DNA of 64,000 nt from Geminicoccaceae bacterium (lineage in GTDB: Bacteria; Pseudomonadota; Alphaproteobacteria; Geminicoccales; Geminicoccaceae), in contig JANQNY010000069.1 of NCBI GenBank assembly GCA_028279345.1, positions 16,082 to 80,081 of the forward strand. Reading direction: 5' to 3'. The position numbers were made by a program, and so were the translations under genes. Under the pieces are notes generated by a model, which saw only the letters and a list, made by a program, of their open reading frames with translations, did no database searches and was not told where the DNA came from. Positions 62,936 through 64,000 of this stretch are shown here, one piece after another. Within the stretch, counting starts at the first letter, position 1. Every line of letters starts with the position of its first letter.

Positions 62936-63199
62936 CTATTGCAGCGTGTAGACGGCGCCGGCGTGCTGGTAGCGGGTGGGCTGGACGAGGCCGACAGTGG
63001 CGACCTTCACGCTGTGCAGCCTGCCGTCGATGCTGGTCTCCCAGAAGCGCACGAACTTGGAGAGTTCCGGGAACCGCGGAGCAATATCGTAGTCCTGCCA
63101 GACGAAGCTCTGCAGCACGCTCGGATGGTCGGGCAGGTGGTAGAGGATCTCGGCGGTGGTCAGGCGGTAGTCCTTGAGCATCAACGACAAGTCGTGCAT
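62936..63199 (-). CDS. usg: Usg family protein
   Basis: The 87-residue protein matches the Usg family, named after a gene near the trp genes in alphaproteobacteria; its function is unknown. The core LKDYRLTTAEILYHLPDHPSVLQSFVWQDYDIAPRFPELSKFVRFW is nearly the family pattern. ATG 63199 follows GAGGT; a GTG six bases upstream is also in frame. Confidence 0.9.
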   Translation of the reverse strand: MHDLSLMLKDYRLTTAEILYHLPDHPSVLQSFVWQDYDIAPRFPELSKFVRFWETSIDGRLHSVKVATVGLVQPTRYQHAGAVYTLQ

Positions 63200-63363
63200 G
63201 CGCACCTCATACCAACGAACAGACCCTCATTCCGCGATAAGGTGAAGTCGCAAGTGCAGGCAAGCGAAAATTTGTCACATTTCGCTGATTTTTTAGCACT
63301 CGACTAGCAAGACTGCCAATAACGGTCGTGCGGTGGCGCTGCCGATCGTGCGACCGCAGCGCG

Positions 63364-64000
63364 CTACTCGGTACGCGGCTCCACATTGCGCTTGAGCCAG
63401 GACCAAAAGTCCCCAAGCAGCGTCGCCCCACGTTCGACGGCTTCGGGCGCTGGCGGTGGCGCGCTCGCCACCCGGGTGCGCGTCGTCGACGGCTCGAGCG
63501 GTACCGGCGGGGCGGGCGGCGGTGCAGCTCGCATCACCGCCGCGAAGATCTCCGCAGGCAAGGTGCCGCCGGTCACCTTCTGCATCGAGCGGTTGTCGTC
63601 ATTGCCCATCCAGACGCCGACGACGAGGTCGTTGCTGTAGCCGACGAACCACGCGTCGCGCCATTCCTGGCTGGTGCCGGTCTTGCCGCCGACCACGCGA
63701 TCACCGGGGTCAGCCCGCCGCCCGGTACCGCCGGCGACGACGCCCTTCAGCATACGATCCATCATGCGGACGACGTCGCCCGAGAGGAACGGCGCCGGCA
63801 CGTCTGCGTTGGGCTTGCGCAGAACCTCCTCGCCCGCCTCGAGCTGTTCGATGCCGTAAGGCTGTGTGAAGCGGCCGCCGGTGATGTACGGCGTGTAGGC
63901 TGCACTCAGTTCCAAGAGCGTGGTCTCGCCGGTGCCGAGCGCCAAGGACGCGTTGGCCGGCAAGTCGGACCCGACGCCCAGGAGCCGTGCTGTCGCGATC
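63364..64000 (-). CDS. Class A penicillin-binding protein (PBP1A-like), 3' part
   Basis: The gene enters from the right edge; only its last 211 codons are in the window. They code for the end of the transpeptidase domain: SLALGTGETTLLELSAAYTPYITGGRF, the KTGTSQEWRDAWFVGYSNDLVVGVWMGND segment with the KTGTS active-site motif, and LPAEIFAAVMRAA. A proline-rich linker and a C-terminal WSWLKRNVEPRTE follow. The enzyme polymerises and cross-links peptidoglycan in the periplasm. Confidence 0.93.
   Translation of the reverse strand, partial: IATARLLGVGSDLPANASLALGTGETTLLELSAAYTPYITGGRFTQPYGIEQLEAGEEVLRKPNADVPAPFLSGDVVRMMDRMLKGVVAGGTGRRADPGDRVVGGKTGTSQEWRDAWFVGYSNDLVVGVWMGNDDNRSMQKVTGGTLPAEIFAAVMRAAPPPAPPVPLEPSTTRTRVASAPPPAPEAVERGATLLGDFWSWLKRNVEPRTE

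Noticed and set aside
1..64000. CRISPR arrays, tRNA or rRNA genes, transposases, prophage genes
   Set aside because: No evenly spaced repeats, no tRNA-like cloverleaf ends, and no recombinase or transposase frames were seen.

Overview
The window is a GC-rich stretch of an alphaproteobacterial chromosome. The lineage call rests on an adjacent nepR-ecfG pair (NepR/EcfG/PhyR signalling is known only from Alphaproteobacteria), a usg gene, and a HupSLC-type uptake hydrogenase locus. I cannot place the family; a Rhodospirillales/Geminicoccales-like organism would fit. No rRNA, tRNA, CRISPR array or transposase was seen. Both ends cut genes: a sugar kinase on the left and a class A penicillin-binding protein on the right.

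Region 1 (about 1-19.3 kb) is a general stress and envelope island. After the FGGY kinase come a decayed amidoligase and a decayed DUF2254 gene, then opgGH (osmoregulated periplasmic glucans), an AI-2E permease, a cardiolipin synthase-like PLD enzyme, csbD with an in-frame amber codon, a CaCA exchanger, an FNT channel, a DUF1328 peptide, dps, an entericidin-like lipoprotein, a hybrid kinase, a PRC-barrel protein, an OmpR-type regulator, a receiver-less PhyR-like gene, nepR-ecfG, an HD hydrolase, and a DUF883 protein with a small membrane protein. Reading the intergenic DNA by eye gives nine exact GGAAC-N16/17-CGTT motifs, the EcfG promoter consensus. All nine lie upstream of genes in this island, including nepR-ecfG itself.

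Region 2 (19.7-34.8 kb) is one long, tightly packed hydrogenase operon: hupS-L-C-D-F-G-H-(I/J fused)-K-hypA-B-F-C-D-E-X. It holds the Tat-exported [NiFe] enzyme, its cytochrome b anchor, the protease, the assembly chaperones, the full Hyp maturation set, and HypX, which supplies the CO ligand under air. No hydrogen-sensing regulator or nickel permease lies in the window.

Region 3 (34.9-42.8 kb) is catabolic: a NodB-like deacetylase, a TRAP transporter (P, Q and M subunits), an enoyl-CoA hydratase, a CaiB-type CoA transferase, an amidase and an Lrp regulator. Region 4 (43.3-46.5 kb) holds a glutaminase with the animal kidney-type layout (N-terminal helical domain, glutaminase, ankyrin repeats) and an exported rhodanese, separated by a strong bidirectional hairpin. 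Region 5 (46.9-52.9 kb) is an NDP-forming acyl-CoA synthetase, an enoyl-CoA hydratase and a complete tripartite tricarboxylate transporter (tctCBA).

Region 6 (53-64 kb) has small enzymes (VOC protein, deacetylase, GNAT, DapA-like lyase), then the housekeeping run proA-nadD-rsfS-rlmH. A two-gene unit of unknown function (354 and 963 residues) with an AT-rich upstream region follows, then usg and the 3' end of a penicillin-binding protein gene. The clearest leads are the clustered EcfG promoters with the receiver-less PhyR-like gene, the animal-type glutaminase, and the unknown 354/963-residue pair.
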